This document shows positions 37,475 to 51,068 of a stretch of 64,000 nucleotides of DNA, piece by piece. A program made the translations under genes and the position numbers. A model generated the notes under the pieces. That model made no database searches. It was not told where the DNA came from and saw only the letters and a list, made by a program, of their open reading frames with translations. Position 1 is the stretch's first letter. Each line of letters begins with the position of its first letter. This DNA is from Eubacterium maltosivorans (lineage in GTDB: Bacteria; Bacillota; Clostridia; Eubacteriales; Eubacteriaceae). The stretch is from contig NZ_CP029487.1 in the NCBI RefSeq assembly GCF_002441855.2, positions 1,984,001 to 2,048,000 of the forward strand, written 5' to 3'.

Positions 37475-38595
37475 ATACCGAATGTGTCGCTATGCTCCTA
37501 GCTGGAGGACAAGGAAGCCGCCTGGGATCCCTCACATTTAACAACGCTAAACCCGCCGTTTTATTCGGTGGTAAATACCGTATTATTGACTTTCCATTAA
37601 GCAACTGTATGAATTCTGACATCGACGTCGTCGGTGTCCTTACCCAATACCGCCCTTATATTCTGAATAACTATATCAGTGACGGTAGCGCCTGGTCCCT
37701 TGACAAGGTTGGAGCCGGCGTCCGCATTCTCCCTCCCTATATGGGACAAAAGGGCGGCCGATGGTATAACGGCACTGCTGATGCCATCTACCAAAATATC
37801 GACTTTATTGACAGCTTTGATCCAGAATATGTGCTCATCCTGTCTGGCGACCATATCTACAAAATGGATTACTCCAATATGGTTAATTTTCATAAGCAGA
37901 AATCTGCCGACCTCACCATCGCAGTAATGGATGTCCCGTGGGATGAGGCCCATCGTTTTGGGATTGTCAATACCAACGACGAAAGGCGTATCTTAGAATT
38001 CCAGGAAAAGCCCCCGGAACCAAAGAGCAACAAGGCCTCGATGGGGATTTATGTCTTTACCTGGGATGTCCTGCGCAAAGCCTTAATTGAGGATGCTGAA
38101 AATCCAGATTCTGAAAATGACTTTGGCCACAATGTTATTCCGATGCTTCATGAAGAAGGCAAACGGATCTTTGCCTACCCATTCTCCGGCTACTGGAAAG
38201 ATGTCGGAACCATCCAGAGCTACTATGACGCCAATATGGATTTGCTCAATCCAGCCTGTGATTTTGATTTGACAGACCGGAATTTCAGAATCTTCTCAAA
38301 TAATACCAGCCGCCATCCGCAGTTTATCGGACCGGACGCAGTAGTAAAACACAGTCTGATCTGCGATGGGTGTGTCATTTTCGGATCCGTCGAAAATTCC
38401 ATTATCTCCCACGATATTATTGTTGGGAAAAACACTGTGCTCAAAAATTCAATCGTCCATACCGGCGCAGTCATTGAGGATGGCGCGCATCTGGAAAATT
38501 GTATTGTTGGTTCAAGAGCTTACGTTAAGAGTGACGTCCGCCTGGTGGCTGCTGAAAGTGACAACCCGGCTGAAATTCACGTTTTAAATTCATAG
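37471..38595 (+). CDS. glgC: Glucose-1-phosphate adenylyltransferase
   Basis: A 374-residue nucleotidyltransferase making ADP-glucose. It has [14 protein letters not shown] near the N-terminus, [13 protein letters not shown], the glucose-phosphate loop IYKMDY and [11 protein letters not shown], then a left-handed beta-helix with hexapeptide repeats at the C-terminus. This is the committed step of glycogen synthesis. It overlaps glgP by four bases and precedes glgD by 13, with GGAGGTG before glgD. Confidence 0.96.
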   Translation: MNTECVAMLLAGGQGSRLGSLTFNNAKPAVLFGGKYRIIDFPLSNCMNSDIDVVGVLTQYRPYILNNYISDGSAWSLDKVGAGVRILPPYMGQKGGRWYNGTADAIYQNIDFIDSFDPEYVLILSGDHIYKMDYSNMVNFHKQKSADLTIAVMDVPWDEAHRFGIVNTNDERRILEFQEKPPEPKSNKASMGIYVFTWDVLRKALIEDAENPDSENDFGHNVIPMLHEEGKRIFAYPFSGYWKDVGTIQSYYDANMDLLNPACDFDLTDRNFRIFSNNTSRHPQFIGPDAVVKHSLICDGCVIFGSVENSIISHDIIVGKNTVLKNSIVHTGAVIEDGAHLENCIVGSRAYVKSDVRLVAAESDNPAEIHVLNS

Positions 38596-38608
38596 GAGGT
38601 GCTCAGAA

Positions 38609-39721
38609 ATGAAAAAAGCAATTGGTATTATTTTAAATGTAGACGGCGATAACTCAGATCTCAATGAATTGCTCCAGCACCGCAGTATCAGCACTCTGCC
38701 CTTTGGCGGCCGTTACCGCATGATCGACTTTACCCTGTCCAATATGGTAAATTCCGGCATCTCCCATGTCGGCGTGGTCGGCTCTCACAAATACAGCTCC
38801 CTCATCGATCATCTTGGGACAGGAAAGGAATGGTCCTTGAGCCGTAAAACGCAGGATTTGTCTATTCTTGCGGGCAGCAGTAGTGTCCGTTTTGGCAATC
38901 TTATGAAAATCAACCTTCGCGATCTGTACAATAACCGCGCATTCCTGCAACACAGCAGTGATGAAGATGTCGTTATCTCGGCCCCAAACCTGGTGACCAG
39001 CTTCAGCTTTAACGCGTCCTATAAAATCCATAAGACAAACAACAGCGATGTCACCTTGATTTTTAAAAAAGTACAGCCAAGCTTTACCTTTGAAAACAAC
39101 GACGTTTTCTTAGAATTTGATAAGTATCGTATTACCAATATCCACTACCAAAAGGAAAAAATGACGGACCATTGCTATGCAGATATGATGATCATTAAAA
39201 AATCTGTTCTTCTGGATTTAATGGAGCTTGGTGAACGCACCGGCGAATGGGACTTGATGGATATGATTAAGGCTAATCTGGATACCCTGCGCGTATACGG
39301 CGCGCCGCATACCGGCTATATTAACCGTGTCCACGATCTGGCCAAATATTACGAAGCCAACATGGATCTTTTGGAATTCGACATCATGAAAGAGCTTTTC
39401 CTGAATGAAAATTCCATCCATACCAAAATCAAGGATAACCACCCGACCCTTTATCAAAATGAGGCTGTCGTGCGTAACTCCATCGTCGGCAGCGGCTGTG
39501 AAGTGGAGGGGAAAATTTATCACAGCGTTCTCTTCCGTGACAGCAAAATCGGATATGGCAGCGAAATATCCAACAGCATTATCATGCAGAAAGCTGAAAT
39601 TGGAAATAACGTTAAACTGAACTATGTTATTTTTGATAAAGACGTTAAAATACGTGATAACGCATCGCTGGTCGGAACAAAGGATAACCCGATTGTATTA
39701 AGTAAAGGAATGGTTATATAA
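38609..39721 (+). CDS. glgD: ADP-glucose pyrophosphorylase regulatory subunit GlgD
   Basis: A 370-residue GlgC homologue. The N-terminus keeps FGGRYRMIDFTLSNMVNSG but lacks the GGxGxRL nucleotide-binding loop of GlgC, so it is probably not catalytic alone. In Firmicutes GlgD forms a heterotetramer with GlgC and raises its activity. The C-terminus is again a beta-helix with many Asn/Ile repeats. It ends two bases before glgA. Confidence 0.93.
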   Translation: MKKAIGIILNVDGDNSDLNELLQHRSISTLPFGGRYRMIDFTLSNMVNSGISHVGVVGSHKYSSLIDHLGTGKEWSLSRKTQDLSILAGSSSVRFGNLMKINLRDLYNNRAFLQHSSDEDVVISAPNLVTSFSFNASYKIHKTNNSDVTLIFKKVQPSFTFENNDVFLEFDKYRITNIHYQKEKMTDHCYADMMIIKKSVLLDLMELGERTGEWDLMDMIKANLDTLRVYGAPHTGYINRVHDLAKYYEANMDLLEFDIMKELFLNENSIHTKIKDNHPTLYQNEAVVRNSIVGSGCEVEGKIYHSVLFRDSKIGYGSEISNSIIMQKAEIGNNVKLNYVIFDKDVKIRDNASLVGTKDNPIVLSKGMVI

Positions 39722-39723
39722 CA

Positions 39724-41157
39724 ATGGATAAATTAAAAATCTTGTTTGCCGCTACCGAGGCTTATCCCTTTGCCAAAAGCGGCGGCTTAGGCGATGTGAT
39801 CGGCTCATTGCCAAAGGCCTTTCCAAAGGATCAGACCGATATCCGTGTTATTCTTCCAAAATACGCCTGTATCCCGGAAGAGTATAAAAAAGATTTTAAA
39901 CTCATCGATATTTTCTATGTTAAGGTTGGTCTGAGTGACCAGTACGTGGGTATACAGCAATATGAAATGGATGGCGTCATCTACTATTTTTTAGACAACG
40001 AATACTATTTTAACCGTCCAAACCTGTATGGTTATTACGATGATGGTGAACGCTTTGTTTATTTTTGCCGCGCTGTGCTCGAGTCCATTCCCTATATCGA
40101 TTTCTATCCGGATGTACTCCACTGCCATGACTGGCAGACTGCACTGATCCCGTTCCTGCTCAAGGAACAGTATCAGTGGCATTACCTGAATACAAAAACT
40201 GTCTTTACCATCCACAACATGAAGTACCAGGGCCTCTATGGTTTTGACGATCTTAAAGGTGTCTTGAATCTGGACTATTTCCCGGCTGCCATGGAGTTCT
40301 ACCGGAAATTAAACTTGATGAAGGGTGCTCTTTATACCTCTGACCTGGTAACCACTGTCAGTCCGACCTACGCTGAGGAGCTCAAAGATCCATACTATGG
40401 TGAAGGCCTTGACGGCGTGATGCGCGACATCAGCTACAAAACCGTAGGTATTCTAAACGGAATTGACGAAACCGTCTATAACCCCCAGACGGACCCGGCG
40501 CTCTTTGTACCCTACACTCGGTCTTATAAAAAGAAAACCGAAAATAAAACAGCGCTCCAGGATTATCTGGGGCTTCCGGTTAATCCGAAGGTTCCGATGA
40601 TTTCCATGATCACACGTTTGGTTGAGCAGAAGGGCCTTGATCTCGTCGCTGCCGTTATCCATGAAATCCTCCAGATGAATATCCAAATGGTCGTTCTTGG
40701 CACCGGCGATGCCCAGTATGAAAATATGCTGCGTGAGGTAGCCTATACCTATCCAGATAAAATGATCACCATCATTGATTTCAATGAGGACCTCTCTCGA
40801 AAAATATATGCTGCCAGCGATATGTTTCTGATGCCTTCAAAGTTTGAACCCTGCGGCTTATCTCAGATGATTGCAATGCGCTACGGCACTGTTCCCGTTG
40901 TTCGGGAAACAGGCGGTCTGAAGGACACCGTACACTATTTTGACAAAGAAACCAAAGAAGGCAATGGCTTTAGCTTTGCCACCTACAATGCGCATGATAT
41001 GCTCTTTACCCTACAGCGGGCTGTTGGTCTGTATTATGACGCGCCCGAGTTGTGGAAGACACTCATGACCAACGCATCAAAATCAAATTTCGACTGGAAG
41101 ATTTCCGCCGAAACCTATCTATACTACTACAAGAAAGTAACAGGTAAATTATCATAA
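39724..41157 (+). CDS. glgA: Glycogen synthase (ADP-glucose)
   Basis: A 477-residue GT5 enzyme with the ADP-glucose-binding AKSGGLGDVIGSLP at the N-terminus, DWQTALIP, TIHNMKYQG and the C-terminal PSKFEPCGLSQMIAMRYG. It extends alpha-1,4-glucan chains. Its TAA stop shares one base with the ATG of the following GH13 gene. Length is normal for bacterial GlgA. Confidence 0.96.
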   Translation: MDKLKILFAATEAYPFAKSGGLGDVIGSLPKAFPKDQTDIRVILPKYACIPEEYKKDFKLIDIFYVKVGLSDQYVGIQQYEMDGVIYYFLDNEYYFNRPNLYGYYDDGERFVYFCRAVLESIPYIDFYPDVLHCHDWQTALIPFLLKEQYQWHYLNTKTVFTIHNMKYQGLYGFDDLKGVLNLDYFPAAMEFYRKLNLMKGALYTSDLVTTVSPTYAEELKDPYYGEGLDGVMRDISYKTVGILNGIDETVYNPQTDPALFVPYTRSYKKKTENKTALQDYLGLPVNPKVPMISMITRLVEQKGLDLVAAVIHEILQMNIQMVVLGTGDAQYENMLREVAYTYPDKMITIIDFNEDLSRKIYAASDMFLMPSKFEPCGLSQMIAMRYGTVPVVRETGGLKDTVHYFDKETKEGNGFSFATYNAHDMLFTLQRAVGLYYDAPELWKTLMTNASKSNFDWKISAETYLYYYKKVTGKLS

Positions 41158-43094
41158 TGAATTTTAGACACAATTCCTGGGATTTAAGATTTAAGGAGCC
41201 TTTCGGAGCACTTCCGTCAGGCTCCCAAGCTACGATTCGTGTTTATACCACACACGCTGTCAATGTTAAATTAAGGACATACTACAATTCAATCGAACAC
41301 TTTTACGACATGGTACCATCGAAATTTCCTGACATGATGGAGTACACACTCACATTACCCGATCAGCCAGGTGTTTTATGGTACGATTTTTGTTATGAGC
41401 AGAACGGCCGCAGCTACTGCTACGGCACACAGAATGACACCCTGGGCGGCGAGGGACAGATTTACGAAGCCTTTCCACCCTCCTATCAGATTACACTCTA
41501 TGACAAGGTCCGTGAGATGCCAGCGTGGTACACAGATGGTATCATGTATCAAATTTTTCCCGACCGCTTTAATAAGGGCGAAAAGAAAACCTTTGAGCCC
41601 CAGTATAAAAAACAGTCGCTTATTCACGGTAACTGGAGCGACAGCCCCCACTATTTTCGTGATAGTCAGGGAAATATCGAGTACTGGGATTTCTTCGGAG
41701 GCACCCTTCAGGGAATCATCGAAAAGCTTGATTATTTAAAAGAACTGAATATCTCAATCTTATATCTCAATCCTATCTTTGAATCCAGCAGCAACCACAA
41801 GTATGATACGGCAAATTATCTTCATATTGCCCCGGAATTCGGCAATACAGAACTTTTTGAACAGTTATGTGCCGAAGCAAAAAAACGCGGTATACGCGTC
41901 ATTTTAGACGGTGTATTCAGCCACACCGGGGACGACAGCATTTACTTTAACAAATACGGAAATTATCCCGGATTGGGGGCTTACCAGTCAAAGGATTCTC
42001 CTTTTTATTCCTGGTACCGCTTTAATGATTATCCAAACGAATACGAATGCTGGTGGGGTGTCAAATCAATGCCCAACGTTGAAGAATTAACACCTGAATA
42101 TAAGGATTTTATTTTTGAAAATGAAAATTCAGTGATCCGAAGATGGCTGAAAGCCGGTGCTTCAGGCTGGCGGCTTGATGTCGCCGACGAGCTCCCGGAC
42201 GAATTTATCGAGGGGATAAAAACCGCCATGCTGCAGGAAAAGGAAGACGCTGTTCTCATCGGTGAGGTCTGGGAAGACGCCTCCAGAAAGGTGGCCTATG
42301 GCGTTTTGCGCCGGTATTTTTATGGTCATGAGCTGGACGCAGTGATGAATTATCCTTTTCGCGACGCGCTCATTAATTTTATGATGGGTTATAAAGGCTC
42401 TCGGGAAACTGCACGTCTGATGATGTCACTCTATGAAAACTATCCCAGAGGGCAATTTAAGGGGAATATGAACTTGATCGGCTCTCATGACCGTATGCGT
42501 ATCCTGACAATTCTGGGAGAAGCACCCACACTTTCTAAAGAAAGCGACAAAGAGCACTATAGGCTGACCCAGGAACAATACAATCTGGCCAAAAATCGTT
42601 TAAAAGTTTTAAGCCTGATCCAACTAACCTTTCCGGGCGTTCCCTGTATCTATTACGGCGACGAAGCCGGTCTTCAGGGTTATGAAGATCCTTTTAACCG
42701 GGGTACATATCCATGGGGCCATGAAGATACGGAAATTTTAGAATGGTACAAAAAAATAACCGCCCTGAGGGCAAAGCACAAAGCCTTCCAACGGGGCTCA
42801 TGGTATCCGCTTCCCTGCAAGGATGACGTTTTTGCTTATGTACGTGACCTCAAAGATGAAAGCTACCTTTGCCTTTTTAACCGTAATACTGTCAAAAGTC
42901 GCTGTTTCAGCCATGGTGCGGTTAAAGACCGTGAAGGTATTGATCTGCTTACCAATAAACAGGAAAATCTGAATCAGATTATTTTAGAACCTTTGTCAGC
43001 AAAAATTTATAAGGTTGTCGGAGGACGCATTATTTTACACGGCAATGAGTATAAAGAGAAGGGGATTATTCCTTCTAAATATTTAACCCCTTGA
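41157..43094 (+). CDS. GH13 alpha-glucan hydrolase (neopullulanase/amylase-like)
   Basis: A 645-residue GH13 enzyme with an N-terminal beta domain (about 1-120), then IMYQIFPDRFN, DGVFSHTGDD, GWRLDVADELP (nucleophile Asp), LIGEVWEDA (acid Glu) and NLIGSHD. The N-terminal domain and the YQIFPDRF motif match the neopullulanase/cyclomaltodextrinase/maltogenic amylase group. It probably trims or debranches glycogen or maltodextrin in the cytoplasm, being last gene of the glycogen operon and having no signal peptide. The exact bond specificity is not determinable. Its stop codon lies within the 5' arm of the operon terminator. Confidence 0.9.
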   Translation: MNFRHNSWDLRFKEPFGALPSGSQATIRVYTTHAVNVKLRTYYNSIEHFYDMVPSKFPDMMEYTLTLPDQPGVLWYDFCYEQNGRSYCYGTQNDTLGGEGQIYEAFPPSYQITLYDKVREMPAWYTDGIMYQIFPDRFNKGEKKTFEPQYKKQSLIHGNWSDSPHYFRDSQGNIEYWDFFGGTLQGIIEKLDYLKELNISILYLNPIFESSSNHKYDTANYLHIAPEFGNTELFEQLCAEAKKRGIRVILDGVFSHTGDDSIYFNKYGNYPGLGAYQSKDSPFYSWYRFNDYPNEYECWWGVKSMPNVEELTPEYKDFIFENENSVIRRWLKAGASGWRLDVADELPDEFIEGIKTAMLQEKEDAVLIGEVWEDASRKVAYGVLRRYFYGHELDAVMNYPFRDALINFMMGYKGSRETARLMMSLYENYPRGQFKGNMNLIGSHDRMRILTILGEAPTLSKESDKEHYRLTQEQYNLAKNRLKVLSLIQLTFPGVPCIYYGDEAGLQGYEDPFNRGTYPWGHEDTEILEWYKKITALRAKHKAFQRGSWYPLPCKDDVFAYVRDLKDESYLCLFNRNTVKSRCFSHGAVKDREGIDLLTNKQENLNQIILEPLSAKIYKVVGGRIILHGNEYKEKGIIPSKYLTP

Positions 43095-43119
43095 GTTAAT
43101 AACTCAAGGGGCTTTTTTT
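43085..43119 (+). terminator. Terminator of the glycogen operon
   Basis: CCCCTTGAGTT / AACTCAAGGGG with an AAT loop and a run of seven T. The TGA stop of the GH13 gene is in the left arm. Confidence 0.93.
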
Positions 43120-43144
43120 GACGGACACGTATTCGGGGAGAGAA

Positions 43145-43370
43145 GGCTGTGGCGCCGCGCACTTCCGTGTCCTGCGGGCACCTTCGTCGGGGGCTGCGCC
43201 CCATAAAAAAAGGATGGTCATTGGCCCTTTGCAAGCAGGCTTGCACGGGTATTGGAAGGCTTGCGGGCTGTGACGCCGCGCACTTCCGTGTCCTGCGGAC
43301 ACTCCAGTCGGGGGCTGCGCCCCATAAAAAAAAGATGGTCATTGGCCCTTTGCAAGCAAGCTTGCGCGGG
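43145..43370. repeat. Two 105-bp direct repeats beyond the rRNA operon
   Basis: Copies at 43145-43249 and 43266-43370 (offset 121) are nearly identical, from GGCTGTG to CTTGC-CGGG. The copy next to the 5S gene includes most of the rRNA terminator; the far copy has only its left arm. The rest of the gap between the glycogen terminator and the 5S gene has no gene; frames running through it are spurious. Confidence 0.85.
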
Positions 43371-43390
43371 CCACTCACCATCTTTTTTTT
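43326..43390 (-). terminator. Terminator of the rRNA operon
   Basis: AAAAAAAAGATGGT pairs with ACCATCTTTTTTTT, with an inner TGGCCC/GGGCCA stem. On the minus strand it ends in eight T about 30 bases beyond the 5S gene. Confidence 0.88.
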
Positions 43391-43418
43391 GCGCGGCTTA
43401 AGCTTGAACGCAAAAAGA

Positions 43419-43534
43419 CCCCGCGATGTCCTATCCTCCCAGGCAGTTGCCCACCAAGTACTTTCAGCGCTGAAGGACTTTACTTCTGTGTTCGGTATGT
43501 TAACAGGTGTTTCCCCTTCGCCATCATCACGAGA
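43419..43534 (-). rRNA. rrf: 5S ribosomal RNA
   Basis: About 116 bases on the minus strand with GGCGAAGGGGAAACACC near the 5' end and the conserved ACCGAACACAGAAGT segment. The terminal helix CTCGTGATG / CATCGCGGG closes the molecule and sets the approximate ends. Confidence 0.93.
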
Positions 43535-43748
43535 TCAATCTTGTGTTTTTATTCAGTTATAAGGATCGTATTTTTCAAAGCAAAGCTTCCTATCTGTTCA
43601 AGATGCTTTTCTTTGAAAAATGCGTTCGCTTTTGTACCTTTGCTTCGCTTGCGCTCAGCTGCATACCAAAGCCTTTCATGCTTTGGACAAAAGCGTTGGT
43701 CACTCAAAACAACATAAAGGAAAAGAGTTTTTCAAAATGTCTTGATGG

Positions 43749-46609
<2,861 letters not shown>

Positions 46610-46811
46610 TCCACGAATGCTTTCGCATTTCGTTTTTCTTTTGTTCTCTTTCTGAGCTCAAAAGAATGTTGTTTTTTGAAATTGCATTTATTAAGAAGTT
46701 TTACTTTGTTTAATATTTGCTCTTTACTCTTTTTTCTTTATGTTGTTTTCAATGACCATTGTATGACTTTGGGTCATACAAAAGAAAATAGTACCATGAC
46801 TTCCTGTTCCC

Positions 46812-48337
<1,526 letters not shown>

Positions 48338-48648
48338 AAAGTTTATCGTTTGCCTTTCGGCTTTTTGATCTGGTTCATGTGATGATTTTTTGAAGTGTTC
48401 ATCGCACTTGCGTTTTTTATCCTTTGCTGATTTCCATCAGCTGGAATTTCAGGTTTTATGGTACTATTCTCTTTTCTATGACCCTTTTTTCTTTCGACAA
48501 TCATCCGATTGCTGCGTTGCCCGTTTTCTCTTGTTCGGTCACATACATCGGTATGCTCCCTCACGCGTTCAAACGTGCGCCTTGCACTCCGCTGATTCTC
48601 TTCAGAAAAATTTAAGTTTATGTTCGACTTTCTCAAGCGAACTTCTTT

Positions 48649-48677
48649 ATTATACCGCGTCGTTCTTATTCTGTCAA
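48649..48677 (-). promoter_or_regulatory. rRNA promoter P2
   Basis: Minus strand TTGACA, 17 bases, TATAAT: both elements match the sigma-A consensus exactly. It is preceded by GTGC, as in P1. Confidence 0.92.
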
Positions 48678-48762
48678 GCACTTTTTAAAATTTATTTTTT
48701 AAATTTTCTCAAGCGCTGGACTGAAAGCCCTGCGGCGCTGTGCTCTCCGAGACAGCTTAATT

Positions 48763-48791
48763 AGTATACCCCGTTCTTTACCCTTTGTCAA
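48763..48791 (-). promoter_or_regulatory. rRNA promoter P1
   Basis: Minus strand TTGACA, 17 bases, TATACT, 114 bases upstream of P2. The shared AAAAGTGCTTGACA context suggests a duplicated promoter unit. Confidence 0.9.
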
Positions 48792-48862
48792 GCACTTTTA
48801 ACCATTATTTTAATCTTTTTTGATTTATTTTTAACTTTCGCGTTTTTTACGGCTCAGAATAA

Positions 48863-48890
48863 AAAGGACTGGCAGTACTGCCAGTCCTTT
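48863..48890 (-). terminator. Terminator of lysS
   Basis: A perfect 28-bp palindrome (arms AAAGGACTGGCAGT), followed on the minus strand by T-rich sequence, 16 bases beyond the lysS stop. Confidence 0.88.
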
Positions 48891-48905
48891 GCCGCTTGCT
48901 GAAGC

Positions 48906-50372
48906 TTAATCGTCTAGGGGTTTCATGGTTGGGAATAGGATAACGTCGCGGATACTGTGCTGTCCTGTAAACAGCATCACCAAACGGTCAATACCGATTC
49001 CAAGGCCGCCTGTGGGCGGAAGACCAACTTCCAGCGCGTTGATAAAGTCTGCATCATATGGGTGTGCTTCATCATCACCATCAGCCTTTTTCTGTACCTG
49101 TGCCTCAAAACGTCCTTTCTGATCAATGGGGTCATTGAGCTCGGAGAATGCGTTGGCACATTCGGCACCGTTGATAAACAGCTCGAAACGCTGAGTATAT
49201 CGCGGATCAGTGGGTTCACGTTTAGATAACGGCGAAATTTCTACGGGGTGCATGGTCACAAAGGTGGGCTGAATGAGCTTATCCTCTACATATTCGTCAA
49301 AAACTTCTGAGATGATTTCACCGATAGAGTGTTTGTCTTCCACATCGACATGCAGCTTTTTCGCTGCTTCCTGCGCTTCTGCCAGATCGGTCATCACATC
49401 AAAATTGACGCCGGTGTGTTCTTCCACTAAATCGACCATTCTTGCACGTTTGAAAGGCGCTGCCAATGAAATGTCATGGCCTTCGTATTCCACGGTATCC
49501 GTGTCAAGGATTTCTTTTGCCAAAAATCCATACAAGGCTTCCACCATATTCATTACATCATCATAATCCGCATAGGCCTCGTAGGTTTCAAGCAGGGTAA
49601 ATTCGGGATTATGGGTTGCGTCCATGCCTTCATTACGGAACACACGGCTGAGTTCATAAACTTTATCAAAACCACCGACAATCAGCCGTTTAAGGGGCAA
49701 TTCCAGGGCGATACGCATATAAAGCGGAATATCCAGAGCATTATGATGGGTCACAAAGGGACGGGCATTGGCGCCGCCTGCCAGGTTGTATAAAACCGGT
49801 GTTTCTACTTCGATAAAACCGCGGTTGTCCAGGAATTCTCTGATCTTACGGATGATCTGAGAACGCAGGATAAAAACATTTTTAACTTCGGGATTTACAA
49901 TTAAATCGACATAGCGCTGACGATAACGCAGCTCGGTATCTTTTAAGCCATGATATTTTTCCGGTAAAATCTGGAGGGATTTACTCAGTAAAGTCAGTTC
50001 TTTTACGCGAACCGAAATCTGTCCCTTCTGTGTTTTAAACACTTCACCCTTAATTCCGACAATATCGCCGATGTCATAGGTTTTGATTTCGTCGTAATTT
50101 TCCAGCAGATCCTTCTTTAAAAACATCTGGATTTTTCCGGTACTGTCCTGAAGGTCATAGAAGCCGACCTTTCCCTGACCTCTTTTTGACATGATACGTC
50201 CTGCCATGGAAACAGGCTTTTCTTCATACGCTTCAAAGTTTTCATTAACATCATCTGCGTAAGCAGTCACGTCATAACGTGTTATCTCGAAAGGGTTCTT
50301 CCCTTCATCCTGGAGCTTCTTCAGCTTTTCACGTCTGACGGCTAGTACTTCACTTAAATTTTCTTCGCTCAC
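48906..50372 (-). CDS. lysS: Lysyl-tRNA synthetase (class II)
   Basis: A 488-residue class II synthetase that charges tRNA-Lys. The N-terminal OB-fold anticodon domain (about 55-145) is followed by the catalytic core with motif 1, motif 2 (FRNEGMDATHNPEFTLLE) and motif 3 (GLGIGIDRLVMLFT). It is 9 bases downstream of greA and shares its promoter. Length and motifs are normal. Confidence 0.97.
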   Translation of the reverse strand: MSEENLSEVLAVRREKLKKLQDEGKNPFEITRYDVTAYADDVNENFEAYEEKPVSMAGRIMSKRGQGKVGFYDLQDSTGKIQMFLKKDLLENYDEIKTYDIGDIVGIKGEVFKTQKGQISVRVKELTLLSKSLQILPEKYHGLKDTELRYRQRYVDLIVNPEVKNVFILRSQIIRKIREFLDNRGFIEVETPVLYNLAGGANARPFVTHHNALDIPLYMRIALELPLKRLIVGGFDKVYELSRVFRNEGMDATHNPEFTLLETYEAYADYDDVMNMVEALYGFLAKEILDTDTVEYEGHDISLAAPFKRARMVDLVEEHTGVNFDVMTDLAEAQEAAKKLHVDVEDKHSIGEIISEVFDEYVEDKLIQPTFVTMHPVEISPLSKREPTDPRYTQRFELFINGAECANAFSELNDPIDQKGRFEAQVQKKADGDDEAHPYDADFINALEVGLPPTGGLGIGIDRLVMLFTGQHSIRDVILFPTMKPLDD

Positions 50373-50381
50373 TGGGCTCTC

Positions 50382-50867
50382 CTATCTTCTGATCTCTAAA
50401 ATTTCATACTGAACTTCACCATCCGGAATCGGAATCGTCACAACCTGCCCGACCTTGGCGCCAATCAACCCTCTGCCGACTGGTGATTCGTTGGATAATT
50501 TATTCTGTGTAATATCGGATTCTGCTGATCCGACAATTTTATATTCTTCGGTATCGCCAAACTCAAGGTCTTTTACCTTGACGATGCTGCCGACCCCGAC
50601 GTCCTCGGTGTGAATGTCATTATCATCAATGACCTTTACCTTTTTAATTTTGGCTTCAAGTTCAGAAATTTCACCTTCTACGAAGCCCTGTTCGGATTTC
50701 GCTTCATCATATTCGGCGTTTTCACTCAAATCGCCGTATTCTCTGGCCGTTTTAATACGCGCCGCAACTTCGTAACGTTTAACCGTTTTTAAATACTCTA
50801 AACGTTTCTTTAAATTATCAAGACCCTCCTGGGTCATTACTAATTCTTCATTCAAATGATCAGTCAT
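50382..50867 (-). CDS. greA: Transcription elongation factor GreA
   Basis: A 161-residue factor that helps stalled RNA polymerase cleave its backtracked transcript. The N-terminal coiled coil has the acidic tip DLSENAEYDEAK (Asp/Glu pair) and the C-terminal FKBP-like domain has NKLSNESPVGRGLIG. It is the first gene of a greA-lysS operon, an arrangement common in Firmicutes. Confidence 0.96.
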   Translation of the reverse strand: MTDHLNEELVMTQEGLDNLKKRLEYLKTVKRYEVAARIKTAREYGDLSENAEYDEAKSEQGFVEGEISELEAKIKKVKVIDDNDIHTEDVGVGSIVKVKDLEFGDTEEYKIVGSAESDITQNKLSNESPVGRGLIGAKVGQVVTIPIPDGEVQYEILEIRR

Positions 50868-50936
50868 TTTTGTTTCCCCTTTATGTGGTACGGAATGTAT
50901 TTAATTCCATACGCATTACTTAAAATCATGCTTGAT

Positions 50937-50965
50937 ATTATAATTTTTTTAGACGCTTCTGTCAA
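50937..50965 (-). promoter_or_regulatory. Promoter of greA-lysS
   Basis: Minus strand TTGACA, 17 bases, TATAAT, a perfect sigma-A consensus about 70 bases before the greA start. Confidence 0.88.
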
Positions 50966-51015
50966 GTCAACCATTTGATTTCACGTCTTTTGTATACAAT
51001 TTTACAGATATTATC

Positions 51016-51044
51016 GAAAAACCACCTGAAACAGGTGGCTTTTC
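51016..51044 (-). terminator. Terminator of carAB
   Basis: CCACCTG / CAGGTGG with an AAA centre and A/T flanks, about 25 bases beyond the carB stop. On the minus strand TTTTT follows. Confidence 0.85.
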
Positions 51045-51068
51045 GGACTGTTTAATTCTATAAATTCA

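Larger units (their letters stand above)
48338..48905. other. rRNA leader and promoter region
   Basis: About 570 bases between 16S and lysS. It contains two rRNA promoters, a leader of about 300 bases with possible antitermination and processing sequences, and the lysS terminator. I see no gene; open frames here are weak. Confidence 0.8.

Noticed and set aside
43007-43562. Several plus- and minus-strand frames of 68-137 residues around the rRNA terminator repeats
   Set aside because: They run through the terminator, the direct repeats and 5S; composition is non-coding.
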